Assembly: GCF_023897065.1 (NCBI RefSeq)
Contig: NZ_JAMHIV010000002.1
Span: forward strand, 62,001 to 126,000
Direction of reading: 5' to 3'
Length of the DNA: 64,000 nucleotides
Source of the DNA: Crossiella sp. SN42
Lineage (GTDB): Bacteria; Actinomycetota; Actinomycetes; Mycobacteriales; Pseudonocardiaceae
The position numbers and the translations under genes are program-made. Under the pieces are notes generated by a model. That model did not search any database. It saw only the letters and a list, made by a program, of their open reading frames with translations, and was not told the origin of the DNA. Shown in pieces: positions 27,400 through 64,000 of the stretch (positions are counted from its first letter, which is position 1; each line of letters begins with the position of its first letter).

Positions 27400-30300
27400 T
27401 TACTTCGCGTTTCCGGCGACGGTGACGGACGAGGCGAGCCAGTCCACAATGGACTGCGCGGTGGCCCCGGCGTGCTGCTGGGTCATGGTGAAGTGGTTGC
27501 CCGGCACATCGGCCACGGCGTGCGGGAAGGGCCAGTGCGAGCGCCAGTCGGCCTCGCCGGTCCACTCCCCCATCGGCTCACTGGCCCGCACCAGCAGGGT
27601 GGGCACGGGCAGTGCGCTGGGCTGCCACCCGGCGAGCTGCCGGTAGTAGGCGCCCATGGCGGTGAGCCGGGTGTCGTCAGCGGGCACGTAGTCGCCCTGG
27701 TTGCCGAGCATCCACTCGGTCATCTCCCGCTGCCACACGCCGATCGGGCCGCTGTGGTCGGGTTCGTAGACGTCCAGCAGCACCAGTCCGGCGGGCGGGG
27801 TGCCGCCCTCGGTCAGGTGTGCGGCGAGCTGGTGCGCCAGGATCGCGCCCGCGGAGTGTCCGATGAGGACGAACGGGCGGCCGTCGGCGTGGGCCAGCAC
27901 GGCTTCGGCCTGGAGGCGCAGGGCGGCGGTCAGGGTGGCGGGCAGGGGTTCGCCGTCGAGGTAGCCGGGCAGGGGCAGCGCGGCCATCGGGCACTGGCCG
28001 CGCAGGGCGGTGGCCAGCCGGGCGAACTCGTGCGGGCCGGAGATGGCCGCGGTGCCGCTGCACCCGATGAGCACCGGTCCGTCGCCGTCGACGGCCAGCC
28101 GGACCGGGCGGACCAGGTCGGCGCGGTCGCTGGTCTCGTCGAAGCTGGGCCGGAACGCGGCGGTGTCGGCGAGCAGGTCCATGAACTGCGCGATCCGTCC
28201 ACTTCGGACGGACTCCTGGTAGAGCTTGGCCAGGGTGCTGGGCTGCTGGACCGGGGTCTCGGCGACGCCGATGCGCTCGCGCAGGTGGGCGGCGAGCTCG
28301 GCCGGGGTGGGGTGCTGGAGCAGCAGGCCGGGCGCGAGCTGCACGCCGGTGGCCGCGGTCAGCCGGTTGCGCAGCTCGACCGCGGTGAGCGAGTCGAAGC
28401 CGGACTCCAGGAAGGCGCGGTCGGTGACCACGTCCTCGGCGGCGGCGTGGCCAAGCACGGCGGCGGCGTGCCCGCGCACCAGGTCCAGCAGGCGGCGCTG
28501 GGCCTCGGCCGGTTCGAGTGCGGCCAGCCGCTCGGCGAACCCGGGTTCGGGCGCGGGCTGGGCGGCCGGCTCCGGCTTGGCGCGGCGCTGCGCGGCCAGT
28601 CCGGGCAGCAGCTCGGCGAGGGCGGTGAGGTCCTGGTTCTCCACCGCGGTCCAGAACTGCTCGTCCGCGGTGATGCCGGCGGCGGGTTCGAGCCAGTACC
28701 GCTGGTGCTGGAAGGCGTAGGTGGGCAGGTCGACCCGGTTGCCGCCGCGGACCGCGGGCGCGAAGTCCACCGGCACACCGCGGGTCCAGGCCTCGGCGAG
28801 GGAGGTGTGCAGCCGCAGCAGCCCACCCTCCTCGCGGCGCAGCGAACCGACGGTGACCGCGGGGGTCTCGGCCCGGTCGGCGGTCTCCTGGATGCCGACC
28901 GCGAGCACCGGGTGCGGGCTGGTCTCGATGAAGGTGCGGTGCCCGGTGGCGAGCAGCCCGCGCACGGTCTCCTCGAAGCGCACGGTCTGGCGCAGGTTGG
29001 TGTACCAGTACTCGGCGTCCAGCGCGGCGGTGTCGATCGGGCCGGCGGTGACGGTGGAGTGGAACGGGATGTCCGAGGTGCGCGGCGACAGTCCACTGAG
29101 GACGGTCAGCAGCTCCTCGCGGATCTGTTCGACGTGCGCGGAGTGCGAGGCGTAGTCCACCGGGATCCGCCGGGCCTTGACGTCGGTGTCCGCGCAGTCG
29201 GCGAACAGCTCCTCCAGCGCGTCCGGATCCCCGGCCACCACCACGGAGGCGCTGCCGTTGACCGCGGCCACCGAGATCCGCCCGCCCCAGCGAGCCAGCC
29301 GGGCCTCAACCTCGGCGACCGGCAGCGGCACCGACATCATGCCGCCCTTGCCGGCCAGCGCCCGGATCGCCTTGCTGCGCAGGGCAACCACCTTGGCCGC
29401 GTCACGCAGGGACAGCGCGCCGGACACCGCGGCCGCGGCGATCTCGCCCTGTGAGTGGCCGACCACTCCTGCGGGCTCGACGCCGTGCGCACGCCAGACC
29501 GCGGCGAGGGAGACCATGACCGCCCAGAGTGCGGGCTGGACGATGTCGACCTGGTCGTAGTCGTTGTCGCGCAGGACGTCCAGGAGGTTCCAGTCGACGA
29601 ACTCCTGGAGCGCGACGGCGCACTCGGCGATGCGGGCGGCGAAGACCGGGGAGGAGTCGAGCAGCTCGACGGCCATGCCGCGCCACTGGGAGCCCTGGCC
29701 GGGGAAGACGAAGACGACCTTGCCCGGACGGGCGGCGGTGCCGCGGACCAGGGCGGGGGTGATCTCGTCGGTGGCGAGGGCGTCCAGGGCGGTGAGGTCG
29801 CCGAGCAGGACGGCGCGGTGCTCGAAGGCGCTGCGGGTGGTGAGGGTGTGCGCGAGGTCGAGCGGGGCGGGGGTGTGCTTGGCGAGGTGGTCGCGGAGGC
29901 GGATGGCCTGGGCGCGGAGGGCGGCGGCGGTCTTGCCGGAGAGCAGGAAGGGCAGCGCGGCAGCGGCAGCAACCGGCGCGGTGCCCGCGGCGGCAGCGGC
30001 GGGCGTGGCAGCGGCAGCGTTGGCGGGCACGGTGCGCGCGGCATCCGCGGCGGGCGTGGCGGCAGCGGGCAGGGAGCGCACGGCATCCGCGGCAGGCGCG
30101 GCGTCATCGGTCGGCGCGGCGGCCACGGCGGGCGCAGTGCGCGCGGCGGCAGCGGTTGGCGTGGTGGCCACGGCGGCGTCGGGCTGGGTGGCGGCGCTGG
30201 TCTCGCCTTCCGCGGGCGCGGGGGCCTGTTCCAGGATCACGTGCGCGTTCGTCCCGCTCACCCCGAAGCTGGACACCCCGGCCCGCCGCACCTCCCCCGT

Positions 30301-31584
30301 CCACGGCTGCGGCTCGGTCAGCAGCGACACCGCGCCGACCGACCAGTCCACCTGCCGCGAGGGCTCGTCCACGTGCAAGGTCTTGGGCAGCACCCCGTGC
30401 CGCATCGCCATGACCATCTTGATCACGCCCGCGACCCCGGCCGCGGCCTGGGTGTGCCCGATGTTCGACTTCACCGAACCCAGCCACAGCGGCCGGTCCC
30501 GCTCCTGCCCGTACGCGGCGAGCACCGCCTGCGCCTCGATCGGGTCGCCGAGGCGGGTGCCGGTGCCGTGCGCCTCCACCACGTCCACCTGGGCGGGGGT
30601 GAGCTGCGCGTCGGCGAGGGCGGCGCGGATGACGCGTTGCTGGGACGGGCCATTGGGGGCGGTGAGGCCGCTGGAGGCGCCGTCCTGGTTGACCGCGCTG
30701 CCCTTGAGCACCGCGAGGATCGGGTGGCCGTTGCGCTGGGCGTCGGAGAGGCGTTCGACCAGGAGCAGGCCGACGCCCTCGCCCCAGCCGGTGCCGTCGG
30801 CGGCGTCGGCGAAGGCCTTGCAGCGGCCGTCGGTGGCCAGGCCGCGCTGGCGGGAGAACTCGACGAAGATCTGCGGGGTGGCCATGGTGGTCACGCCACC
30901 GGCCAGGGCCAGCGTGCACTCGCCCTTGCGCAGGGCTTGCGCGGCCAGGTGCAGCGCCACCAGCGAGGACGAGCACGCCGTGTCGATGGTGAGCGCGGGG
31001 CCCTCCAGTCCGAGGGTGTAGGCGATGCGGCCGGAGGCGACACTGCCGGAGTTGCCGGTGCCGAGGTAGCCCTCGACGCCCTCGGGAACCTCGTGCAGGC
31101 GGGCGGCGTAGTCGTTGTAGATCACCCCGGCGAACACGCCGGTCTTGCTGCCGCGCAAGGTGGCCGGGTCGATGCCGGCGCGCTCGAAGGCCTCCCAGGA
31201 GGTCTCCAGCAGCAGGCGCTGCTGGGGGTCCATGGCCAGGGCCTCGCGCGGGGAGATGCCGAAGAAGGCGGGGTCGAAGTCGGCGACGCCGTCCAGGAAC
31301 GCGCCGTGGCCGGTGTAGGTGCGGCCGGTGGCGGACGGGTCGTCGTCGAGCAGGTCGGGCCAGCCGCGGTCGGCCGGGAACCCGGTGACCGCGTCCCCGC
31401 CCTCGGCCAGCAGGTCCCACAGCTGTTCCGGTGAGCCGATGCCGCCGGGGTACCGGCAGGCCATGCCGATGATGGCGATCGGCTCGTGCTCGGCCGCGCG
31501 GACCTCGGTCAGCTCCTGGCGGGTCTGCCGGAGGTCCGCGGTGACCTGCTTGAGGAAGTGCCTGAGCTTGTCCTCATTGGACAC
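27400..31584 (-). CDS. type I PKS, final module KS-AT-ACP-TE (PikAIV-like)
   Basis: 1394 residues from the GTG at 31584 (GAAGGGAA upstream; the preceding gene ends 32 bases away). N-terminal docking helix 1-33; KS about 34-460 (DTACSSS, Cys204; [18 protein letters not shown]); an unusual Ala/Thr-rich linker about 465-570; AT about 620-920 (GHSQG, Ser710; YASH near 811, so methylmalonyl); no ketoreductase; ACP (GFDSL, Ser1065); TE about 1130-1394 (GHSAG, Ser1244; Asp in LLDVYEPD; His in GNHFTM). Domain order and size match PikAIV. It adds the last methylmalonate, leaves the previous carbonyl unreduced (3-keto) and releases the chain, normally as a macrolactone. Confidence 0.96.
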   Translation of the reverse strand: MSNEDKLRHFLKQVTADLRQTRQELTEVRAAEHEPIAIIGMACRYPGGIGSPEQLWDLLAEGGDAVTGFPADRGWPDLLDDDPSATGRTYTGHGAFLDGVADFDPAFFGISPREALAMDPQQRLLLETSWEAFERAGIDPATLRGSKTGVFAGVIYNDYAARLHEVPEGVEGYLGTGNSGSVASGRIAYTLGLEGPALTIDTACSSSLVALHLAAQALRKGECTLALAGGVTTMATPQIFVEFSRQRGLATDGRCKAFADAADGTGWGEGVGLLLVERLSDAQRNGHPILAVLKGSAVNQDGASSGLTAPNGPSQQRVIRAALADAQLTPAQVDVVEAHGTGTRLGDPIEAQAVLAAYGQERDRPLWLGSVKSNIGHTQAAAGVAGVIKMVMAMRHGVLPKTLHVDEPSRQVDWSVGAVSLLTEPQPWTGEVRRAGVSSFGVSGTNAHVILEQAPAPAEGETSAATQPDAAVATTPTAAAARTAPAVAAAPTDDAAPAADAVRSLPAAATPAADAARTVPANAAAATPAAAAAGTAPVAAAAALPFLLSGKTAAALRAQAIRLRDHLAKHTPAPLDLAHTLTTRSAFEHRAVLLGDLTALDALATDEITPALVRGTAARPGKVVFVFPGQGSQWRGMAVELLDSSPVFAARIAECAVALQEFVDWNLLDVLRDNDYDQVDIVQPALWAVMVSLAAVWRAHGVEPAGVVGHSQGEIAAAAVSGALSLRDAAKVVALRSKAIRALAGKGGMMSVPLPVAEVEARLARWGGRISVAAVNGSASVVVAGDPDALEELFADCADTDVKARRIPVDYASHSAHVEQIREELLTVLSGLSPRTSDIPFHSTVTAGPIDTAALDAEYWYTNLRQTVRFEETVRGLLATGHRTFIETSPHPVLAVGIQETADRAETPAVTVGSLRREEGGLLRLHTSLAEAWTRGVPVDFAPAVRGGNRVDLPTYAFQHQRYWLEPAAGITADEQFWTAVENQDLTALAELLPGLAAQRRAKPEPAAQPAPEPGFAERLAALEPAEAQRRLLDLVRGHAAAVLGHAAAEDVVTDRAFLESGFDSLTAVELRNRLTAATGVQLAPGLLLQHPTPAELAAHLRERIGVAETPVQQPSTLAKLYQESVRSGRIAQFMDLLADTAAFRPSFDETSDRADLVRPVRLAVDGDGPVLIGCSGTAAISGPHEFARLATALRGQCPMAALPLPGYLDGEPLPATLTAALRLQAEAVLAHADGRPFVLIGHSAGAILAHQLAAHLTEGGTPPAGLVLLDVYEPDHSGPIGVWQREMTEWMLGNQGDYVPADDTRLTAMGAYYRQLAGWQPSALPVPTLLVRASEPMGEWTGEADWRSHWPFPHAVADVPGNHFTMTQQHAGATAQSIVDWLASSVTVAGNAK

Positions 31585-31616
31585 TGTGGTTCCCTTCTCC
31601 CCAGTAGGAATCCCCG

Positions 31617-41687
<10,071 letters not shown>

Positions 41688-41719
41688 GCCGCCCCCTCGG
41701 TCAGTAATGGCTTGCGTGG

Positions 41720-46849
<5,130 letters not shown>

Positions 46850-46874
46850 CTTGGTCTCCACAAGCTCGGTCAGG

Positions 46875-49800
46875 TCAGGAGTCGGAGCCCTGGAGGGCCA
46901 GGCGCACCAGGTCGTCGGCGTCCATCTCGTCGAGGTCCTCGCCGTCGTCCACAGTGGACTCAACTGGTTCGCCACCATCAGCCAGGCGCAGCAGCGTGTC
47001 GAGCAGCCCGGCCTCCCGGAGGCGGGTCAGCGGCAGGGTGGCCAGTGCGGCCCTGATCCGCTGTTCGGACTCGTCGACGCCGTCGACAGCCGGGAACAGC
47101 TGACCGCGCAGGAACTCGGCCAGCGCGCTCGGCGTGGGGTGGTCGAAGGCCATGGTGGCCGGCAGCTTCAGGCCGGTGGCGGCGGTGATCCGGTTGCGCA
47201 GCTCGACCGCGGTGAGCGAGTCGAAGCCCAGCTCGCGGAAGGCACGCCCGGCATCCACCGCGTCGGTGGAGTCGTGGCCGAGCACCCCGGCGACCTGGGT
47301 GCGCACCAGGTCCACCAGCGCGCGCCGCTGCTCCAGCGGGGAGGCCGCGGCAAGTCGTTCGGCCAGCCCGGAATCAGCCTCCGGCTCGGGCTCGGCGAGC
47401 AGCTCGCGGACCTCGGGCAGCTCGCTCAGCAGCGGGCTGGGCCGGACCGAGGTGAAGGCCGGGGTGAACTTGGTCCAGTCCATATCCGCGATGGCGATCG
47501 CGGTCTCGTCCTCGTCCATGGCCCGTTGCAGTGCGGCGATGGCCAGCTCGGGGCGCATCTCCAGGATGCCGCGGCGGCGCAGCTGCTCCCCCGCGTCGCC
47601 CTCGGCCATGCCGCCCTCGGCCCAGGCGCCCCAGGCGACCGCGAGTGCGGGCTGCCCGGTGGCGCGGCGGTGCTGGGCCAGCGCGTCCAGGTAGGCGTTG
47701 CCCGCGGCGTAGCCGGTGTGGCCCGCGCTGCCCCACACGCCGGAGTTGGAGGAGAACAGCACGAACGCGTCCAGGTCACCGGCGAACTCGGCCAGGTGCG
47801 CCGCGCCCGCGATCTTGACCGCGGTGACCTCGGCCAGTTCCTCCTGGGTCACCTCGGCGAGCGCGGTGGCCTGGGGCACGCCGGCCACGTGCATGATCGC
47901 GGTGACCGGGTGCCGGGCCAGCAGGTCGCGCACGGCCTCCCGGTCGCTGATGTCGCAGGCCTCGATGGTGGCCTTGGCGCCCAGTTCGCCCAGCTCGGCG
48001 GCGAGCTCGCTCGCACCGGGCGCGGCCAGGCCGCGGCGGCTGGTGAGCACCAGGTGGTCGGCTCCGTTGCGGGCCAGCCAGCGGGCCACCTGCGCGCCGA
48101 TCGCGCCGGTGCCGCCGGTGACCAGCACGGTGCCGGTGGGCCGCCAGTCCCACTTGGTGGCACCGCGCGGGGCGTGCACCAGGCGGCGGGCGAGGATCCC
48201 GTTGGCCCGCACCGCGAGCTGGTCCTCCTCCCCCGCGTTGGCCAGCAGCGAGACCAGGCGGTTGAGGTCGGTCTCACCCGGGTTGCCGGGCAGGTCGACC
48301 AGGCCGCCCCAGCGGCGGGCGTGTTCAAGCGCGGCGACCCGGCCGAAGCCCCAGACCTGGGCGGCCACCGGTTCGCGCACCGGGTCGGCCGGTCCGGTGC
48401 CGACCGCGCCGCTGGTGACGGTCCACAGTGGAGCGTCGAGGCCGGCGTCGCCGAGGGCCTGGGTGAGGGTGACGGTCAGGCGCAGCCCCCTGGACACCTC
48501 GGGGTGGGCCGAGGTGTCCAGGCCCAGCAGGGACAGCACTCCGCTGGGCGCCACGGGGGAGGTGGCGAGCTGCTGGGCGAGCCCGGCGCGGTCGACGCGG
48601 TCGAGCACCAGCTCGGCGACGTCGGCGCCACGGGCGCGCAGTGCGGTCACAACCGCGGTGGTCAAGGGGTGGTTGGCCGCGGGAACGACGAGCAGCCAGG
48701 TGCCGGAGAGTTCGGCGGCGGCGGGTTCGGTGAGCTGCTTCCAGGTGACCCGGTACCGCCATCCGTCCACAGTGGACTGATCGCGGCGACCCTTGCGCCA
48801 GGCGGACAGTGCGGGCAGCACACCGCTGAGCGGTTCGAGGCCGGTGCCCAGGGTGCTGGCCAGCCGGTCCAGGTCCTCGTTCTCCACCGCGGCCCAGAAC
48901 TCGGCGTCGGCCGGGTCGGCGGCGGTGGCGGCCTGCTCGGGTTCGAGCCAGTACCAGCGGCCCTGGAAGGCGTAGGTGGGCAGGTCAATCCGCCGCGCGC
49001 CGGGGAAGGCCGGGCGCAGGTCGACGGGCAGGCCGCGGGTCTCGGCCTCGCCGAGGGAGAGCAGGAAGCGGTCCAGGCCGCCGTCCTCGCGGCGCAGCGA
49101 GCCGACCGCGACCGCCTCCACCTCGTCCAGGGTCTCCTGCACGCCGAAGGTGAGCACCGGGTGCGGGCTGGCCTCGATGAAGAAGCGGAAGCCGTCCTCG
49201 GCCAGCAGCCGGGTGGTCTCGGCGAAGCGGACGGTCTGGCGCAGGTTGGTGTACCAGTACTCGGCGTCCAGCCGCGCGGTGTCGATCTGCCCGGCGGTGA
49301 CGGTGGAGTAGAACGGGATCGCCGAGGTCTTCGGCTCCAGTCCACTGAGGACGGTCAGCAGCTCGGCCTTGATGCTTTCCACGTGCGCGGAGTGCGAGGC
49401 GTAGTCCACCGGGATCTTGCGCACCCGGATCTCCGCGGCCTCGCACTCGGCGAACAGCTCGTCCAGGGCGTCCGGGTCACCGGCGACCACCACCGAGGCG
49501 GGGCCGTTGTGCGCGGCGACCGAGATCCGGCCGTCCCAGCGGGCCAGTCGCGCGGCGGCCTCCTCGCCGGACAGCGAGACCGACATCATGCCGCCCTTGC
49601 CCGCCAGCGCGCGGATCGCCTTGCTCCGCAGGGCAACCACCTTGGCCGCGTCACGCAGGGACAGTGCGCCGGAGACCGCGGCGGCAGCGATCTCACCCTG
49701 TGAGTGGCCGACCACTCCGGCAGGCTCGACGCCGTACGAGCGCCACAGCGCGGCCAGCGACACCATCACCGCCCACAGCGCGGGCTGCACCACGTCGACC

Positions 49801-51644
49801 TGCTCGCAGTCACCGCTGCGCAGGACCTCCAGGAGATCCCAGTCGGTGAACTCGGCGAGGGCTTCGGCGCATTCGGCGATGCGCGCGGCGAAGACCGGCG
49901 AGGTCTCCAGCAGCTCCACGGCCATGCCGCGCCACTGCGAGCCCTGGCCGGGGAAGACGAAGACCACTCGGCCGTCCACCCCGGAGACACCCTGCACCAG
50001 CGCGGGGTCGGGCCGGTTCGCGGCGAGTGCGCCCAGGCTGGCGCGCAGCGCGTCCCGGTCGGTGGCGGCCAGCAGCGCGCGGTGCTCGAACCGGGTGCGG
50101 GTGGTGGCCAGCGAGAAGCCGAGGTCAGCCAGCGGAAGATCGGGGTTGTTGTCCACAAAGGACAGGAGTCGTTCGGCCTGGCCGCGCAGGGCTTCGGCGC
50201 CCCTGGCGGAGAGCAGGATCGGCGGCACCGCGACCGGAACCCGCTCGGGATCGACGATGTCGGCGGCCGGGGCCTGTTCCAGGATGGTGTGCGCGTTGGT
50301 GCCGCTCATGCCGAAGCTGGAGATGCCGGCCCGGCGTGGCTGCCCGGTCTCCGGCCACGCCAGCTGTTCGGTGAGCAGCGACACCGCGCCCGCGGACCAG
50401 TCCACGTGCGGCGAGGGCTCGTCCACGTGCAGGGTCTTGGGCAGCACCCCGTGCCGCATGGCCATGACCATCTTGATCACACCGGCGACTCCGGCCGCGG
50501 CCTGGGTGTGCCCGATGTTGGACTTCACCGAGCCCAGCCACAGCGGCCGTTCCCGGTCCTGGCCGTAGGTGGCCAGCAGGGCCTGGGCCTCGATCGGGTC
50601 GCCGAGCGAGGTGCCGGTGCCGTGCGCCTCCACCACGTCCACCTGGGCCGGGGTGAGGCGGGCGTCGCCGAGCGCGTCGGCGATGACCCGGCGCTGGGAC
50701 GGGCCGTTCGGCGCGGTGAGCCCGTTCGAGGCGCCGTCCTGGTTGATCGCGGTGCCGCGGATCACCGCGAGGATCTGGTGGCCGTTGCGCTGGGCGTCGG
50801 AGAGCTTCTCCAGCACCAGCATGCCCACGCCCTCGGCGAAGCCGAACCCGTCGGCCGCGGCGGAGAAGGGCTTGCAGCGGCCGTCGGCGGCCAGGCCGCC
50901 CTGGCGGGAGAACTCGACGAGTGAGTTGAGGCTGGACATCACGGTGACGCCGCCGGTGAGCGCGAGCCCGCACTCGTTGTTGCGCAGCGCCTTCACCGCC
51001 AGGTGCAGCGCGACCAGCGAGGAGGAGCAGGCGGTGTCCACGGTGAGCGCGGGGCCCTCAAGGCCGAGGGTGTAGGCGACCCGGCCGGAGACGAAGCTGG
51101 TGGCCGCGCCGGAGAGCAGGTGGCCCTCCAGGTGCTGCGGGGACTGGTCCAGTCCCGGGGTGTAGCCGGAGAACCACGCTCCGCTGAACACCCCGGTCCG
51201 GCTGCCGCGCAAGGACACCGGGTCGATCCCGGCCCGCTCGAAGGCCTCCCAGGAGGCTTCCAGGATCAGCCGCTGCTGCGGGTCCATGGCCAGCGCCTCG
51301 CGCGGCGAGATGCCGAAGAACCCGGCGTCGAACTTGCCGGCGTCGTAGACGAACCCGGCCTCGCGGGCGTAGTAGGTGCCGGGGTTGTCGGGGTCCGGGT
51401 GGTACCGGCCCCCGACATCCCAGCCGCGGTCGGCGGGAAAGCCGCCGACCGCGTCACCGCCGCCGGAAACGAGGTTCCACAGGGATTCCGGACTGTCGAC
51501 CCCGCCAGGCAGGCGGCAGCTCATGCCGATGATGGCCACGGGCTCGTGCCCGGCCTCCTCGACCTCACGCAGCCGCTTGGTGGTCCGGTGCAGGTCGGTG
51601 GTGACCCGCTTGAGGTACTCGCGGAGCTTCTCTTCGTTCGACAT
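46875..51644 (-). CDS. type I PKS, one module KS-AT-KR-ACP
   Basis: 1589 residues from the ATG at 51644. Docking helix 1-33; KS (Cys206); AT (Ser648, GHSQG; YASH, methylmalonyl); KR with intact cofactor loop (TGGTGAIG, then LTSRRG) and catalytic Tyr1312; ACP (Ser1476). The KR lacks LDD and has Trp1304, and His1309 three residues before the Tyr. By published fingerprints that is A2-type, which predicts an L-hydroxyl next to an epimerised methyl. The C-terminal tail ([10 protein letters not shown]) differs from the other PKS ends and matches the unusual N-terminus of the next protein. Confidence 0.96.
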   Translation of the reverse strand: MSNEEKLREYLKRVTTDLHRTTKRLREVEEAGHEPVAIIGMSCRLPGGVDSPESLWNLVSGGGDAVGGFPADRGWDVGGRYHPDPDNPGTYYAREAGFVYDAGKFDAGFFGISPREALAMDPQQRLILEASWEAFERAGIDPVSLRGSRTGVFSGAWFSGYTPGLDQSPQHLEGHLLSGAATSFVSGRVAYTLGLEGPALTVDTACSSSLVALHLAVKALRNNECGLALTGGVTVMSSLNSLVEFSRQGGLAADGRCKPFSAAADGFGFAEGVGMLVLEKLSDAQRNGHQILAVIRGTAINQDGASNGLTAPNGPSQRRVIADALGDARLTPAQVDVVEAHGTGTSLGDPIEAQALLATYGQDRERPLWLGSVKSNIGHTQAAAGVAGVIKMVMAMRHGVLPKTLHVDEPSPHVDWSAGAVSLLTEQLAWPETGQPRRAGISSFGMSGTNAHTILEQAPAADIVDPERVPVAVPPILLSARGAEALRGQAERLLSFVDNNPDLPLADLGFSLATTRTRFEHRALLAATDRDALRASLGALAANRPDPALVQGVSGVDGRVVFVFPGQGSQWRGMAVELLETSPVFAARIAECAEALAEFTDWDLLEVLRSGDCEQVDVVQPALWAVMVSLAALWRSYGVEPAGVVGHSQGEIAAAAVSGALSLRDAAKVVALRSKAIRALAGKGGMMSVSLSGEEAAARLARWDGRISVAAHNGPASVVVAGDPDALDELFAECEAAEIRVRKIPVDYASHSAHVESIKAELLTVLSGLEPKTSAIPFYSTVTAGQIDTARLDAEYWYTNLRQTVRFAETTRLLAEDGFRFFIEASPHPVLTFGVQETLDEVEAVAVGSLRREDGGLDRFLLSLGEAETRGLPVDLRPAFPGARRIDLPTYAFQGRWYWLEPEQAATAADPADAEFWAAVENEDLDRLASTLGTGLEPLSGVLPALSAWRKGRRDQSTVDGWRYRVTWKQLTEPAAAELSGTWLLVVPAANHPLTTAVVTALRARGADVAELVLDRVDRAGLAQQLATSPVAPSGVLSLLGLDTSAHPEVSRGLRLTVTLTQALGDAGLDAPLWTVTSGAVGTGPADPVREPVAAQVWGFGRVAALEHARRWGGLVDLPGNPGETDLNRLVSLLANAGEEDQLAVRANGILARRLVHAPRGATKWDWRPTGTVLVTGGTGAIGAQVARWLARNGADHLVLTSRRGLAAPGASELAAELGELGAKATIEACDISDREAVRDLLARHPVTAIMHVAGVPQATALAEVTQEELAEVTAVKIAGAAHLAEFAGDLDAFVLFSSNSGVWGSAGHTGYAAGNAYLDALAQHRRATGQPALAVAWGAWAEGGMAEGDAGEQLRRRGILEMRPELAIAALQRAMDEDETAIAIADMDWTKFTPAFTSVRPSPLLSELPEVRELLAEPEPEADSGLAERLAAASPLEQRRALVDLVRTQVAGVLGHDSTDAVDAGRAFRELGFDSLTAVELRNRITAATGLKLPATMAFDHPTPSALAEFLRGQLFPAVDGVDESEQRIRAALATLPLTRLREAGLLDTLLRLADGGEPVESTVDDGEDLDEMDADDLVRLALQGSDS
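46947..46959. repeat. 13-bp palindrome GTCCACAGTGGAC
   Basis: Exact copy in the C-terminal docking linker of the 46875-51644 PKS (ESTVDD). Confidence 0.85.
48765..48777. repeat. 13-bp palindrome GTCCACAGTGGAC
   Basis: Exact copy at the AT-to-KR junction of the 46875-51644 PKS ([11 protein letters not shown]). A 12-base match follows at 48421-48432. Confidence 0.85.
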
Positions 51645-51685
51645 CCAGCATCCCCAGTTCGTCAGACCCTCCGCGAGTCTCCGTC

Positions 51686-62584
<10,899 letters not shown>

Positions 62585-62623
62585 TGCCCTCAGCCCCCAA
62601 AGCCGATACGGGTTGTTGTTGCG

Positions 62624-64000
62624 CTACAGCAGACCGAGCTCGCGGTCCAGCACGTCGAACAGCTCGTCCGCGGTCGCGGTCTCCAGCGCCTCGTCCGCGC
62701 GCTGTTCGTCACCGGGTGTCTCGTTCCATTTCGCCAGCACCGCCTGCAACCGGGCGGTGACCGTGGTGCGGGTGGCCTCGTCGGCGGGCAGCGCCTCCAG
62801 GGCGGCGGCCAGCCGGTCGAGCTCGGCGAGCACCGGCGCTGGTGCCCCTGCCGTCGCTCCCCCGCTCACGGGGGCGAGCTCCTCGTCCAGGTGCTGGGCG
62901 AGGGCCTTCGGCGACGGGTAGTCGAAGATCAGCGTGGCCGGCAGCCGCAGCCCGGAGGCGGCGTTGAGCCGGTTGCGCAGTTCGACCGCGGTCAGCGAGT
63001 CGAAGCCCAGTTCCAGGAAGCCCCTGGTGGCGTCGACCGCCTCGGCTGCGCTGTGTCCCAGCACGGCCGCCGTGTGGGTGCGCACCAGGTCCAGCAGCAC
63101 CCGGCCGCGTTCGGCCGCCGGGGCACTGGCCAGCCGGTCCCGCAACGACGGTCCCTGTTCGGCCGTGGCGGAAACGGCCTCCAGGGTCCGCCGAACCGGG
63201 GTCCGGACCAGACCGCGCAGCAGCGGCGGCGCCTCACCCTGGAACACCGTGGTGTCCCAGCGCATCGGCACCACCGTCGCTGCGTCAACGGTGCGGGCCG
63301 CGTCGAAGAGAAGCAACCCCAGTTCCGAAGTCAGGGGGGTCACCCCTGTCCGGGCCATCCGCTGCTTGTCCGCCTCCGCCAGGCCCGCGGCCATGCCGCC
63401 TTCGCCCCACGGTCCCCAGGCCAGCGACACCCCGGGCTTGCCCTGGTCCCTGCGCTGCTGGGCGAGCGCGTCCAGGTAGGCGTTGGCGGCGGCGTAGCTG
63501 CTCTGCCCGGCCTGGCCGAGGGTGGCCGAGGCGGAGGAGAACAGCACCAGGTCGACCTCGGGGTCGAGCAGCTCGGCCAGGTGCCGGGCGGCCTCGACCT
63601 TGGGGCGCAGCACCGCGTCCACCCGCTCCGGGGTGAGCGCGGTCACCACGCCGTCGTCGAGCACCCCGGCGGTGTGGATCACCGCACTCAGCGGGTGTGC
63701 CTCGATCAGCGCGGCCACCGCGTCCCGGTCGGCCACATCGCAGGCCACCACGTGCACCGTCGCGCCGAGCCCGGTCAGCTCGTCCCGGAGCTCCGCCGCG
63801 CCCGGTGCGGCCAGGCCGCGGCGGCTGGCCAGCACCAGCCGGCGCACCCCGTGCTCGGCGACCACGTGCCGGGCCAGCAGCGAGCCGAGGCTGCCACTGG
63901 CACCGGTGATCAGCACCGCTCGCTCGGCATCCCACTGCGGCGCAACGCCTGCCGCGACCGCCTTGGCCAGGCGGGCGGCGAACAGCTTGCCGTTCTCGAT
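62624..64000 (-). CDS. type I PKS, C-terminal KR-ACP (5' part outside window)
   Basis: The last 458 residues of a larger PKS; the frame is open through the window edge, so internal GTG/ATG codons are not the start. An active-looking KR is visible from its cofactor loop TGASGSLG through LASRRG, LDD (B-type, so a D-hydroxyl is expected), SSAS and Tyr in [11 protein letters not shown] (codon at 63494-63496). The ACP follows (GFDSL, Ser codon 62996-62998) and the protein ends in a docking segment (LAELDRLAA...DELFDVLD). The next gene starts 39 bases downstream. By position it should be the first PKS protein, carrying the loading and early modules. Confidence 0.95.
   Translation of the reverse strand: MENGKLFAARLAKAVAAGVAPQWDAERAVLITGASGSLGSLLARHVVAEHGVRRLVLASRRGLAAPGAAELRDELTGLGATVHVVACDVADRDAVAALIEAHPLSAVIHTAGVLDDGVVTALTPERVDAVLRPKVEAARHLAELLDPEVDLVLFSSASATLGQAGQSSYAAANAYLDALAQQRRDQGKPGVSLAWGPWGEGGMAAGLAEADKQRMARTGVTPLTSELGLLLFDAARTVDAATVVPMRWDTTVFQGEAPPLLRGLVRTPVRRTLEAVSATAEQGPSLRDRLASAPAAERGRVLLDLVRTHTAAVLGHSAAEAVDATRGFLELGFDSLTAVELRNRLNAASGLRLPATLIFDYPSPKALAQHLDEELAPVSGGATAGAPAPVLAELDRLAAALEALPADEATRTTVTARLQAVLAKWNETPGDEQRADEALETATADELFDVLDRELGLL

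Noticed and set aside
27385-27565. Upstream extension of the type II thioesterase frame
   Set aside because: The extension overlaps the PKS 3' end in another frame; the ATG at 27385 has a ribosome site and gives the family length.

Overview
The window is high-GC actinomycete DNA (TGA/TAG stops, GTG starts, very long antisense open frames). Its content fits a Pseudonocardiales-like producer, but that assignment is inference. Two biosynthetic loci lie side by side with a stretch of regulators and secreted enzymes between them. The minus strand from 1 to 6106 holds the 5' part of a non-ribosomal peptide synthetase (A-PCP-C-A..., cut by the window edge) and, upstream of it in the same orientation, a serine hydrolase with the motifs and size of penicillin-binding-protein-type peptide cyclases.

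From 6810 to 20437 come: a MarR regulator divergent from a GtfB-like glycosyltransferase; an atypical response regulator; a small membrane protein; an imine-reductase-like oxidoreductase divergent from its TetR regulator; a hypothetical protein divergent from a secreted GH5 glycosidase; a large LuxR-family (LAL) activator with a TTA codon; a two-gene aminosugar operon (cupin 3,4-ketoisomerase plus PLP aminotransferase); and an ECF42-type sigma factor with its DGPF/YCII partner.

From 64000 down to 20972 runs one tightly packed minus-strand operon. It encodes six type I modular polyketide synthase proteins, the first cut by the window edge, followed by a type II thioesterase, a P450-like protein lacking the heme cysteine, a DesVII/EryCIII-type glycosyltransferase, a DesVI/TylM1-type N,N-dimethyltransferase and a secreted GH3 beta-glucosidase. 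Intergenic gaps are 8-41 bp or the genes overlap. In gene order the modules read: ...KR-ACP | KS-AT-KR0-ACP, KS-AT-DH-ER-KR-ACP | KS-AT-KR-ACP | KS-AT(malonyl)-DH-KR-ACP | KS-AT-KR0-ACP, KS-AT-DH-KR-ACP | KS-AT-ACP-TE. All other complete ATs look methylmalonyl-specific.

Together these genes point to a macrolide-type polyketide carrying an N,N-dimethylated 3-amino-3,6-dideoxyhexose of the mycaminose type. The last module has no ketoreductase, as in narbonolide synthase, so a 3-keto lactone is expected. The GH3 enzyme, translationally coupled to the methyltransferase gene, resembles the DesR/EryBI enzymes that reactivate glucosylated macrolide outside the cell. The loading module, early modules, dTDP-glucose synthase and 4,6-dehydratase are not in the window, so ring size cannot be fixed. 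A striking DNA-level feature is a 13-bp palindrome, GTCCAC(A/T)GTGGAC, present in nine exact copies, almost all at domain junctions of the megasynthases.
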